Assembly (NCBI GenBank): GCA_001804815.1
Contig: MHBI01000088.1
Coordinates: 76,224-110,818, forward strand
Reading direction: 5' to 3'
Origin: Lentisphaerae bacterium GWF2_50_93
Lineage (GTDB): Bacteria > Verrucomicrobiota > Lentisphaeria > Victivallales > GWF2-50-93
DNA: 34,595 bases
Shown here: in pieces, positions 16,275-23,085 of the stretch
Layout: each line of letters opens with the position of its first letter
How positions within the stretch are numbered: position 1 is the first letter of the stretch
The notes under the pieces: generated by a model
Database searches by the model: none
The model's input: only the letters and a program-made list of their open reading frames with translations
What the model was told of the DNA's origin: nothing
Program-made: the position numbers and the translations under genes

Positions 16275-16802
16275 TCAGGCATCAGGGTGCATAAAGATCC
16301 GGGCCAGCGGGCGTCTCCAGAGAAACCCGAAAACAACAAATACGGCAGCAAAGAACAAAGCCCAGAGCGCACATGCAATACGCAGCCCCTTGGCCAGCGT
16401 CAAATCTTCCCTTCCCAGACGCAGTTCCAGGATGCCTGCATTGATCCGCCTTTCTCCGACCTCGACATTCGCCTCCCCTTCGGCAATCTGCCTGTCTCCT
16501 TCGGCGATCCGCTCCCTGGCCTCCCTGAAGCCCCTTCCGCCTTTCAGCAGCGTATCCGCCCACGACATGAATATGTTGTCCTCGGCCTCCTCATACTCCT
16601 TCTTGCCGTCCGACAGATCTCGCTTTCCGGCCTCCAGATTGGCTTTTCCGGCCTCGAACACCGGACCTCCTATGTCGATCTCCTTTTGACCATCGGCTAT
16701 TTGTTTTTCACCTAAAGCAATCTTCTCGGAGAGAAACAGATAAAATCCCACTGACGCAAGCGCCAATAGAATTAAACACAGCATTACAAGCACCTTGACC
16801 AT
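16275..16802 (-). CDS. Two-helix membrane protein with glycine-spaced heptad-like repeats
   Basis: A 175-residue protein with an N-terminal membrane helix (3-25), a long hydrophilic helical region (26-130) and a C-terminal membrane helix (143-163). The middle region is built of about 12 repeats of 7 residues with a regular Gly, for example IALGEKQ, IADGQKE, FEAGKAN, LEAGKRD, LSDGKKE, IAEGDRQ, IAEGEAN, VEVGERR, INAGILE. This resembles the repeat stretches in YhgE/Pip-type membrane proteins. Both ends would be in the same membrane with the repeat region on one side. Function unknown. AGGGA precedes the start, and the gene follows the prepilin-like gene by 18 bp. Confidence 0.75.
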   Translation of the reverse strand: MVKVLVMLCLILLALASVGFYLFLSEKIALGEKQIADGQKEIDIGGPVFEAGKANLEAGKRDLSDGKKEYEEAEDNIFMSWADTLLKGGRGFREARERIAEGDRQIAEGEANVEVGERRINAGILELRLGREDLTLAKGLRIACALWALFFAAVFVVFGFLWRRPLARIFMHPDA

Positions 16803-16820
16803 TATATTTCCCTTTGTTTA

Positions 16821-17552
16821 TCATCTGAAGTTGTCCTGCGGCCACCCATAGGACATCTCTGCATGCCCGTCCAGGCATGCAACTGTCAACCCCGTCGCCT
16901 GCCTGTACATGTGCGGAAACGGCGCCCCCTGGCGGAAAAAATCCGTCAGTATCCAGCGCTGGCTTGGAGGCAGGTCAGGATATGGGAGAATCACGTTCTT
17001 CTTCGCATCGTAGTCGAAGTTCGCGGCAGGATAGGCATAGCAGGAGGACTTCTTGATTTTATCGCCCCTGAGCGTGCGTGGCCAGAAGGATTCCTTGTTG
17101 ATCGCAACCCATGTGGCGCCACCGAACATCTTCGGCATCTCGAAGCTCCAGTAATTGTACGAGATGTTGCCGGCCTTCCAGTTCGCGTCCGTGTTGACCA
17201 CCGAGGTGGAGTCTCCCGTTGCGGGATACCGGACAGTCTCCCGCGCATACTCCTCCATCATGTTCGACCGCGGGCAGTAGAAGGACTCCCTAAGCCCGTT
17301 GGAACTCGCTTCAAGGGCGCCAATAAGTCCAAGGTGCCCATTGCTCTCTGTGGGTTCCAGGGGATAATAGCCCCTGTTGTCCCCGCTGTATCCAGCCAGT
17401 GCAAGATGTATCTGATGCATGTTCGACATGCACGTCCTCTCAATCGCCATGGATTTCGACTTCATCAAAGCCGGCAGCAGCAGTCCGGCCAGAATCATGA
17501 TGATCGTAATTACGATCATTAGTTCGACAACTGTGAAATTTTTCCTAGTCAT
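16821..17552 (-). CDS. Prepilin-like protein in the BON1-headed cluster
   Basis: A 243-residue product. The N-terminus MTRKN-FTVVELMIVITIIMILAGLLLPAL is a class III prepilin segment with Glu at +5, but the residue before Phe is Asn, not Gly. The middle shows SNMHQIHLALAGYSGDNRGYYP and FYCPRS, and the C-terminus LTVACLDGHAEMSYGW has the LDGH motif seen near the end of DUF1559-type proteins. It is therefore a pseudopilin-like, membrane-anchored, probably exported protein. It lies 16 bp after the previous gene and 18 bp before the next, so it is in an operon with unrelated membrane proteins and away from the assembly genes at 3971-9195. Confidence 0.85.
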   Translation of the reverse strand: MTRKNFTVVELMIVITIIMILAGLLLPALMKSKSMAIERTCMSNMHQIHLALAGYSGDNRGYYPLEPTESNGHLGLIGALEASSNGLRESFYCPRSNMMEEYARETVRYPATGDSTSVVNTDANWKAGNISYNYWSFEMPKMFGGATWVAINKESFWPRTLRGDKIKKSSCYAYPAANFDYDAKKNVILPYPDLPPSQRWILTDFFRQGAPFPHMYRQATGLTVACLDGHAEMSYGWPQDNFR

Positions 17553-17568
17553 AAATTTATCCCTGCAC

Positions 17569-18183
17569 CTACTTCGCCTTCACATTGTTCATGGCATATT
17601 TCTTGTCAATTTCTATTCCTGAAACGTAGAAGCTTTTTCCCGAAGGAGTCAGATAGATGATCACGGCCTCGGCACCTTTCGGACATGTCGCCTTCAGGAC
17701 CAGGCATCTATTGCCGTCATTCCCGATGACGACGACGCTTGAAGCCGGAACCCCATTGAATGGAGGAATCAGCCCGGCCGCACTTTTCTTCAGGGATTCA
17801 GCTTTTTCAGGCATGAAGCAATCCTGATCCATGAAACTGCCGGACAGGAACCTGTTGACGAAAGTCTCGGCCCTTTTAAAATCCCCCTGCCTGACATACC
17901 AGGAAGTATAGTTCGGATCCGAAGCGAAGACATTCTGGTATACGCTGTAGAATAAAAACAGGCTGGCTATCAACAATAGGACATAGCTGGCCGCCACATT
18001 GGAAATCAGGAAGAACGGGATATCCGGCCTGGAAGACTTGCTGAGAACTTTGCTTCTTGCTTGTGCCGTCTTTATCGAACGGCTCACATCCTGGCCTGAC
18101 TTCGTCCTGTCAGACTCCTGTTTCCTCAGCACCGCCTCCTCCACGAATTTCCTCGTGTTCCTGATTTCATCAAGACTGCCCAT
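17569..18183 (-). CDS. Single-pass membrane protein of unknown function
   Basis: The 204-residue protein has a basic/acidic cytosolic N-terminus (1-58), one membrane helix (about 62-83, VAASYVLLLIASLFLFYSVY) and a ~120-residue exported C-terminal domain ending in a beta-rich part (SSVVVIGNDGNRCLVLKA, AVIIYLTPSGKSFYVSGIEI). Two cysteines in the exported part could form a disulphide. No family was recognised. AGGAGG lies six bases before the ATG. The short frame at 18170-18286 overlaps its start. It is followed after 16 bp by the prepilin-like gene, and co-expression suggests a partner for that protein. Confidence 0.72.
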   Translation of the reverse strand: MGSLDEIRNTRKFVEEAVLRKQESDRTKSGQDVSRSIKTAQARSKVLSKSSRPDIPFFLISNVAASYVLLLIASLFLFYSVYQNVFASDPNYTSWYVRQGDFKRAETFVNRFLSGSFMDQDCFMPEKAESLKKSAAGLIPPFNGVPASSVVVIGNDGNRCLVLKATCPKGAEAVIIYLTPSGKSFYVSGIEIDKKYAMNNVKAK

Positions 18184-18286
18184 GCCGCGCCTCCTTTTTC
18201 CATCCCCTGCAATACTCGATATTTCCTATTTCTCCGATGGTCCTGTCGAAGGCGCCAATCGCCTGCACCGATTTAGCTCCCTTCAT
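18170..18286 (-). CDS. Possible 38-residue small protein or leader peptide
   Basis: An ATG at 18286 is preceded by GGAGGAG at ideal distance and opens a 38-codon frame (begins MKGAKSVQAIGAF). It ends in a TGA 12 nt inside the next gene, which starts in a different frame. The strong ribosome site and overlapping stop/start suggest translation, possibly coupling to the 17569-18183 gene. There is no recognisable domain, and coding potential over so short a stretch is weak. Confidence 0.4.
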   Translation of the reverse strand: MKGAKSVQAIGAFDRTIGEIGNIEYCRGWKKEARHGQS

Positions 18287-18352
18287 TGTCTCCTCCTTCT
18301 CCAGCAGTGGGAAAAAGCTTGTTGGAGCCGCCGGAATCAAAGGCTCCCTTTC

Positions 18353-18910
18353 TCAGAACCTCCAGTTGACGAAGATCATCGCCGGGGCCAGACTGTCTGG
18401 CAAATCACTGAACCAGCTTTTGTTCCTGCCGACGATGTTGATGAGCCCGATCTGGACGCCGTATGCATCATCCGTATAGTTGACGATTCCGAGTTCCAGT
18501 CCTGACAGGTTGCCCGAGTAGTTCACTACGCCGGTATACAATCCCTTCATGGTCCCTACGGTATAGTTCACTCCGCTGGCAAGGAAGCCAAAGATGAAAC
18601 CACCTGCAAAGCCGGTGGAATCCTGCTTCGTGTAGTTTACCAGCCCCCACTGGAGTCCAGTATAGTTGTCCGCATAATTCAGGATGCCCAGGCTCACGCC
18701 GTAGCTCTGGGCTGCGGTGCCGTTTGCAAGCCCAATGGCGAACGACTTCTGCTGGTTTTCGCCCCAGACACTGAGAGTCACTCCCTCGATCATGTCAGTC
18801 CGGGGATAAATCGCCACATCCGGAGTGAGACTGAGGTTGAAGGGCCTGGTCTCCGCCATGGCGCTGATCGAAATCAGTATCGTGGCGATACATGCGATTA
18901 GCTTTTTCAT
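18353..18910 (-). CDS. Exported surface-repeat protein (LA_2272-like repeats)
   Basis: A 185-residue protein with a clear signal peptide (MKKLIACIATILISISAMA). The rest carries at least five copies of a short repeat of the form GxxxGxxNY: GVSLGILNYA, GLQWGLVNYT, GLYTGVVNYS, GLELGIVNYT, GVQIGLINIV. It ends NWRF, a C-terminal aromatic residue as in outer-membrane beta proteins. The repeat type matches the LA_2272 family of surface proteins described from Leptospira, also common in Bacteroidetes and PVC genomes. An outer-membrane or surface location is likely; function is unknown. AGGAGG precedes the start. Confidence 0.78.
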   Translation of the reverse strand: MKKLIACIATILISISAMAETRPFNLSLTPDVAIYPRTDMIEGVTLSVWGENQQKSFAIGLANGTAAQSYGVSLGILNYADNYTGLQWGLVNYTKQDSTGFAGGFIFGFLASGVNYTVGTMKGLYTGVVNYSGNLSGLELGIVNYTDDAYGVQIGLINIVGRNKSWFSDLPDSLAPAMIFVNWRF

Positions 18911-18951
18911 TGTTTATCCCTCCTTCTTTTATTTACTCTTCTTGAATCCAT

Positions 18952-19140
18952 TCAGTCACCGATCGTGAACAGACGGCAGCCAGTTAGAAAAAATGCCCCG
19001 AGAACAGGAAGAATTAGAATGCTCCACTTCACCAGTCTGATGAGAATGCCCTTTCTTCCGTTCACGCATTTTACGGCCGCTGCCACATAATGTTCCCTCG
19101 AAACGGTATTTTCCTGTCGTTGAAATCTGTTGTAATTCAT
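18952..19140 (-). CDS. Small single-pass membrane protein with lipobox-like end
   Basis: A 62-residue frame starting at the ATG preceded by GGAGGGAG. Residues 1-36 are hydrophilic and basic, followed by one hydrophobic helix WSILILPVLGAFFLTGC and a short tail RLFTIGD. LTGC looks like a lipobox, but the basic region before it is much longer than in a normal lipoprotein signal and almost nothing follows the Cys, so a tail-anchored small membrane protein is more likely. It lies between DUF3309 and the surface-repeat gene, all co-directional. Confidence 0.6.
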   Translation of the reverse strand: MNYNRFQRQENTVSREHYVAAAVKCVNGRKGILIRLVKWSILILPVLGAFFLTGCRLFTIGD

Positions 19141-19200
19141 AATCTCCCTCCATATTTTATTTTTGATCAATTCCTGCGAAATCCGCGTCATCTCCATTCT

Positions 19201-19359
19201 CTAAATCCGGCCCATGAGAACCAGTATGAGCAGGATCATGACAACGAGCCCAATACCTCCACTGGGATAATAACCCCAGTTCCTGCTGTGGGGCCAGGCC
19301 GGGAATGCGCCCGCGAGAACGAGAATCAGGACGATAATCAGTATAGTTCCGACATTCAT
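19201..19359 (-). CDS. DUF3309-family small membrane protein
   Basis: A 52-residue protein reading MNVGTILIIVLILVLAGAFP, then WPHSRNWGYYPSGGIGLVV, then a second helix ending LVLMGRI. Two hydrophobic helices linked by the WPHSRxWGYxPSGG motif are diagnostic of DUF3309, a family of short inner-membrane proteins often found with stress genes; its function is unknown. AAAGGAG precedes the ATG. It is the second gene of the BON1 cluster, 77 bp after the BON1 stop and its hairpin. Its 3' half is closely similar, at DNA level too, to the 3' end of the gene at 22562-23068. Confidence 0.9.
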   Translation of the reverse strand: MNVGTILIIVLILVLAGAFPAWPHSRNWGYYPSGGIGLVVMILLILVLMGRI

Positions 19360-19392
19360 GCTGCTACTCCTTTAAGTTTGTCAGAATCGCCG

Positions 19393-19421
19393 CCGGCGGG
19401 TGCGGGGGATGCACCCGCCGG
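19393..19421 (-). ncRNA. 11-bp hairpin in mRNA after BON1 stop codon
   Basis: CCGGCGGGTGC pairs perfectly with GCACCCGCCGG around a 7-nt loop, 15 bp downstream of the stop. No T-run follows, so it is more likely an mRNA-stabilising or attenuating hairpin than a full terminator. A homologous hairpin with two compensatory pair changes follows BON3 (23813-23841). Confidence 0.7.
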
Positions 19422-19436
19422 CAACAACCCATCAAA

Positions 19437-20216
19437 CTACTTGGTCTTCACCTCTGATATAGTCATCTGGTTCTTCACGCCTGCCACTCCCTGGATATCG
19501 GTGACGAGCTTGGTAACCAGTGATTTTTCAGCATCGTTATTGGCAATTCCGGTCAGCGTGACCTCGCCATTACGTGTCTCAACCTTGGTCTTCAGCAGGC
19601 TGGTCGAACGATGGGTCAGCAACGCCGTCTTGACCTGTGCGGTGACAGACGCATCATCAATTTTCTGGCCTTCCGTACGTTCGGCCTTTTCCGGAGCCGC
19701 CGCCACTGTCATCTCATTCTTCACCTCTTTGACGCCTTCGATATCCCTGGCGTATTCGGCGGTCAGTTCCTTCTGGGCCAGGCTTGAAGCCTCGCCTTTC
19801 AGCGTAACTACCTTGTCCTTCACTTCGACAGTGGTCTTGGTGTAGTTGACGTTGCGATGGAACAGCAGGGCCAGTTTCACTTTCCTGCCAATCCAAGTAT
19901 CCGCGCTTTCAGCCGCGACCTCGGCTTTGGTCGCGAGTTTATTGTCCACGCTGGTCACACCCGGCAGGCCCGCCGCCGTATCCTGGGCCAGCGCCTTGTG
20001 GGATTCTTCTGACACGGAGCCGGTAAGCGTTACGACTCCGTCCTTGGCATCGGCCTTGAGGGCATCGTCCTTGAGATACGTCTTGTAGACATAAGTATTC
20101 TTGAAGGACGACTCTATCTTGTCGTCGACATCCGATGCACGCAGCGGTGAAGCGGTTACGAACATTGCCGCTGAAGCCGCCATAAACGCCAACTGACATA
20201 TTGATTTCTGTTTCAT
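19437..20216 (-). CDS. Exported triple BON-domain protein (BON1), OsmY-like
   Basis: A 259-residue protein: signal peptide (1-27, MKQKSICQLAF...ASPLRAS), then three BON domains at about 30-97 (VVTLTGSV, LPGVTSVDNKL), 106-178 (VVTLKGEA, IEGVKEVKNEM) and 190-257 (EVTLTGIA, IQGVAGVKNQM). BON domains bind phospholipid surfaces; E. coli OsmY, with two of them, is a periplasmic osmotic-stress protein. It is the first gene of a long minus-strand cluster reaching to 15512 and has its own direct-repeat promoter box. It is paralogous to the genes at 23086 and 23857. The start is preceded by AAAGGTAG. Confidence 0.93.
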   Translation of the reverse strand: MKQKSICQLAFMAASAAMFVTASPLRASDVDDKIESSFKNTYVYKTYLKDDALKADAKDGVVTLTGSVSEESHKALAQDTAAGLPGVTSVDNKLATKAEVAAESADTWIGRKVKLALLFHRNVNYTKTTVEVKDKVVTLKGEASSLAQKELTAEYARDIEGVKEVKNEMTVAAAPEKAERTEGQKIDDASVTAQVKTALLTHRSTSLLKTKVETRNGEVTLTGIANNDAEKSLVTKLVTDIQGVAGVKNQMTISEVKTK

Positions 20217-20346
20217 TCTTCTACCTTTGTTCTTTACGTTGTTGATGGGTATGCCCCATTGAATTTCCTGTGTCCTGAATCCATTCCTCTGAACGCCTCT
20301 TTGGCGATTCCAGCTCCTTTCTTATATCATTTTCCTTGCCTACTTC

Positions 20347-20421
20347 AGTATAGACCCTGGGCGGCTTTCTACCATGGGGTGGATACCTGCCTTACCATGG
20401 GGTGTTTACCTACCCCTAGGG
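20347..20421 (-). promoter_or_regulatory. Direct-repeat promoter box 1 (BON1 cluster)
   Basis: On the minus strand two copies of CACCCCATG (20404-20396 and 20381-20373) lie exactly 23 bp apart, each preceded by (T/C)AGGT at a fixed distance. TATACT at 20352-20347 is 21 nt past the second copy, in the -10 position. CCCTAGGGG borders the outer repeat. There is no good -35 hexamer; the second repeat occupies that place, as in activator-dependent promoters. Predicted transcription start is near 20340, about 125 nt before the BON1 ATG. The same layout recurs at 24697, 27448 and 31033. Confidence 0.75.
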
Positions 20422-20424
20422 CAA

Positions 20425-20452
20425 TTGACTTTCTGCCTTTTCCTGTTATGTT
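20425..20452 (+). promoter_or_regulatory. Predicted promoter of the two-component system
   Basis: TTGACT (20425-20430) and TATGTT (20447-20452), spacer 16 bp. It starts just beyond the outer end of direct-repeat box 1, so the box lies between two divergent promoters and could act on both. Confidence 0.5.
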
Positions 20453-20549
20453 ACTGGCATGGCGACTAGTTAATATTTGATAAAATGTACGACCCTGCAA
20501 TAGCGCTTAGTTTCGAACTGCTGTAAACACCGAAGATGGAGTCTTCCAA

Positions 20550-21455
20550 ATGAACACGAAGTCGCGCAGATTGGCCTCAGCCCGGGCCAAAGTTAAAATG
20601 GTGAAACCGAATGCGACAGCGCGTCCGAACACAACTAGGCTGGCCGCCACAAAAGAACGCCTGCAATGGGAAATAGTCCGTCGCAAGGCGGCTGAAGAGT
20701 CCCTCAGGAAAAGCAAGCATCACTACGATCAGCTGCTGGCGCATTCGCGCCTCATGCAGGAGCAGATGAGGCATCTTTCCCACCAGATCCTGCTGGCGCA
20801 GGAGGAGGAGCGGAAGCACATCAGCCGAGAACTGCATGACGACATCAGCCAGATCCTGACGGGCATCAATGTCAGGCTGGCCACCCTGAAAATGGAGGTC
20901 ACCAGCAATACCGGAAACCTCAAGAAGAAGATTTCCACCACCCAGCGCCTTGTGGAGAAGTCAGTGGCGGCCGTCCACCGCTTCGCACGCGAACTGCGCC
21001 CTGCCATGCTGGATGACCTCGGACTGATTCCAGCCCTCATCGCCTTCATGAAGGAGTTCGGGAGGCGGACCGGCCTCCAGATTCGCTTCACCGCCCTCGC
21101 AGCCGACAAGATTGAAAAGTTGAACAACATCAAGCGGACCGTGCTCTACCGCGTCGCCCAGGAAGCTCTCACCAATGTCACCAAGCATGCCAAGGCCAGC
21201 CAGGCCAAGGTGTCCATCCAGGTACAGTCAGAAGCCATCTGCATGACGATAAGCGACAATGGCAAGTCCTTTGATGTGCATCGCGCACTGGGCGCAAGAA
21301 GGTTCAAACGCCTGGGGATTCTCGGCATGCGCGAACGGGTAGAAATGGTCGGTGGTACTTTCTCCATTGAATCAGCAAAAGGAAAAGGTACCAAAGTCGG
21401 CGTACATATGCCGTTGCAGAACGGCAACGGCCAAAAACAAACCCTGGGTGCCTGA
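20550..21455 (+). CDS. Soluble NarL-type sensor histidine kinase
   Basis: A 301-residue kinase with no membrane segment and no recognisable sensor domain. A basic N-terminus (1-45) leads into a coiled coil (about 45-90), a HisKA_3 dimerisation domain with EERKHISRELHDD (phosphoacceptor H96) and an HATPase_c domain with the N box (N209 in ALTNVTKHAKA), DNGKSF (236-241) and GILGMRERVEMVGGTFSIES (256-275). This pairs with NarL/FixJ-type regulators; the regulator gene follows 28 bp later. Without a sensor domain, the input is probably cytosolic or comes through a partner. The Arg/Lys/Thr-rich N-terminus is unusual. The gene is divergent from the BON1 cluster. Confidence 0.92.
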   Translation: MNTKSRRLASARAKVKMVKPNATARPNTTRLAATKERLQWEIVRRKAAEESLRKSKHHYDQLLAHSRLMQEQMRHLSHQILLAQEEERKHISRELHDDISQILTGINVRLATLKMEVTSNTGNLKKKISTTQRLVEKSVAAVHRFARELRPAMLDDLGLIPALIAFMKEFGRRTGLQIRFTALAADKIEKLNNIKRTVLYRVAQEALTNVTKHAKASQAKVSIQVQSEAICMTISDNGKSFDVHRALGARRFKRLGILGMRERVEMVGGTFSIESAKGKGTKVGVHMPLQNGNGQKQTLGA

Positions 21456-21483
21456 TGTAATGGCAGCCTTAAAGAAAGATACC

Positions 21484-22188
21484 ATGAAAAAAATAACTGT
21501 TCTGCTGGCTGACGATCACGCGGTTGTCCGCGAAGGTCTCAGGTCCCTCCTGGAATTATCAGGCAATTTCGAGGTAGTGGGAGAGGCGGCGAATGGACTG
21601 GAAGCCGTGGAAATGGCACGGGAGCTCCGTCCCAACGTCGTCGTCATGGATCTTGCGATGCCGAAACTCAATGGCATGGAGGCCGCCAGGAGGATACTCC
21701 AGCAGGTCACCCCCACTCCTCCGAAGGTGCTTATTCTTTCAGCCCACGCTGATGATGCCTACATCGAGCAGGTGGCCGCGATGGGCGTCCAGGCATATCT
21801 CCTCAAACAAAGTTCCACCAGTATCCTGTGCAAGGCGATCAGGGAAATCCACAAGGGAAATGTATTCTTCAGTCCTTCCATTGACAAACGCATGCGCGAT
21901 CACCACTGGGGGAAGCTGGGTCAGACCCACAGGTTCAACCGCGCGGACCACAGGATAAAGACGGATTTGAATCTGACTTCAAGAGAGAAGGAAGTGCTGC
22001 AGCTGGTCGCCGAAGGCCGTGCCAACAAGGAGGTCGCGGAAGACCTCGGCATCAGCATAAAGACCGTGGAAAAGCACCGGCAGGGTGTCATGCGCAAACT
22101 GAACATCCATGATACTTCCGGCCTGACCCGGTACGCGATTTCGGCGGGAATCATCGAGAACAGCGTCCAGTGCACCATCATAAAATAA
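21484..22188 (+). CDS. NarL/FixJ-family response regulator
   Basis: A 234-residue regulator with a receiver domain (1-120; acidic pair D10/D11, phosphorylation site D56 in VVVMDLAMP, S86, K108) and a C-terminal LuxR-type helix-turn-helix (about 164-212: LTSREKEVLQLVAEGRANKEVAEDLGISIKTVEKHR). It is probably phosphorylated by the kinase just upstream. The ATG at 21484 is chosen over an in-frame ATG at 21460 because AAAG precedes it and the receiver fold begins there. Candidate target: the direct-repeat boxes, one of which lies between this operon and the BON1 cluster. That link is inference only. Confidence 0.93.
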   Translation: MKKITVLLADDHAVVREGLRSLLELSGNFEVVGEAANGLEAVEMARELRPNVVVMDLAMPKLNGMEAARRILQQVTPTPPKVLILSAHADDAYIEQVAAMGVQAYLLKQSSTSILCKAIREIHKGNVFFSPSIDKRMRDHHWGKLGQTHRFNRADHRIKTDLNLTSREKEVLQLVAEGRANKEVAEDLGISIKTVEKHRQGVMRKLNIHDTSGLTRYAISAGIIENSVQCTIIK

Positions 22189-22252
22189 AACCGGCACGAC
22201 AGTGTCGGATTCGATTTGAGATACCCTTGGAATCTGCTTTCAAGAAGTATGT

Positions 22253-22373
22253 CGGTTTCGCCGAAACCGGCACAAGGCGGTTTTGTCATGCCACTCGTTT
22301 ATACGCATTTTCCAGTACTGTCTACATCATGATTACCTACTGTGTGTGTTTACGTCAGGCGCTTCGGCCTGAC
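22253..22373. other. Two short hairpins in a gene-free stretch
   Basis: CGGTTTC-GCC-GAAACCG (22253-22269) and GTCAGGC-GCTTCG-GCCTGAC (22354-22373) are perfect small stems without T-runs. The rest of 22189-22561, apart from the terminator at 22382, shows only further weak palindromes (for example GCAGATCATTCTGC) and looks like decayed repeat DNA. Confidence 0.4.
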
Positions 22374-22381
22374 TTTGGACT

Positions 22382-22408
22382 GCGGTGATTATTCACCGCT
22401 TTGTTTTT
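22382..22408 (+). terminator. Rho-independent terminator downstream of the response regulator
   Basis: GCGGTGA pairs with TCACCGC around a 4-nt loop and is followed by TTTGTTTTT. It lies about 195 bp after the regulator's stop codon. Confidence 0.6.
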
Positions 22409-22561
22409 ACAGCTGTTCTTCACACCATAGCTTTAGCAAAGGCGAAAGCTGTTGCCTTCTCCACGCATCAATCGGAATCCAAAGCGCAGAATGATCTGCG
22501 CACTCCAAAGATTCGCTTTGCTCATCAAAACAGATTCAAGATACGCATATGGTAGATAGTC

Positions 22562-23068
22562 CTAAACCCGGCCCATGAAAATCAGCACGAACAGGATCAG
22601 GAAAACGATTCCAATACCGCCGCCGGCGATCAGCTCCCGCCTGGTTGACTTCCTTCGCTTCCGCAGGTGTTTCAGAGGATTTATCTTTATGGTCTTCTCA
22701 TCCTGTTCCATGTCAGGCAGGCGAGACGGGTCGATTACCTGCACTTCAGCCACACTGCCCCATGCGGACAGGCCATTCTTAAAACATGGAACATGGAGCA
22801 CGCTGTTCTGTGAACCGTATGCGTTCGGAACCCGGCCAGTGTACCTCGGATCCATGAACCAGGCGCCATTGACAACGAATTTATACTCATACATTCCTGC
22901 CGGAATACACATGACCGTCTTATAATTCCCTGCGCCCTGGCTGTCCATCAGGGGATTTGCCGTCGGGCTCCATTTGTTGAACGTTCCGGCAACGGACACC
23001 TGGTTTCCCGGTTCCGCAGAAAACTTGAAACGCACTCTTCTTCCTATGTCCGGCTGCAGCAGTTTCAT
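22562..23068 (-). CDS. CBM48/AMPK-type glycogen-binding-like domain on a DUF3309-like membrane tail
   Basis: A 168-residue protein. Residues 8-95 form an isoamylase-early-set/AMPK-beta glycogen-binding-like domain: VRFKFSAEPGNQVSVAGTFNKW, then AGMYEYKFVVNGAWFMDP, the usual W and K positions for glycan contact. A linker follows (96-140, basic LRKRRKSTRR), then one C-terminal helix GGGIGIVFLILFVLIFMGRV. That tail matches the second helix of the DUF3309 protein at 19201 (GGIGLVVMILLILVLMGRI), and the similarity is visible in the DNA. The protein is probably tail-anchored in the inner membrane with the glycan-binding domain in the cytoplasm. It is the last gene of the BON3-BON2 operon, 17 bp after BON2. 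Confidence 0.82.
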   Translation of the reverse strand: MKLLQPDIGRRVRFKFSAEPGNQVSVAGTFNKWSPTANPLMDSQGAGNYKTVMCIPAGMYEYKFVVNGAWFMDPRYTGRVPNAYGSQNSVLHVPCFKNGLSAWGSVAEVQVIDPSRLPDMEQDEKTIKINPLKHLRKRRKSTRRELIAGGGIGIVFLILFVLIFMGRV

Positions 23069-23085
23069 CCCGTACTACCCTCATT

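Noticed and set aside
18952..19140. Lipoprotein call based on LTGC
   Set aside because: The Cys is near the C-terminus after a 45-residue basic and hydrophobic leader and only a few residues follow, so a normal lipoprotein is unlikely.
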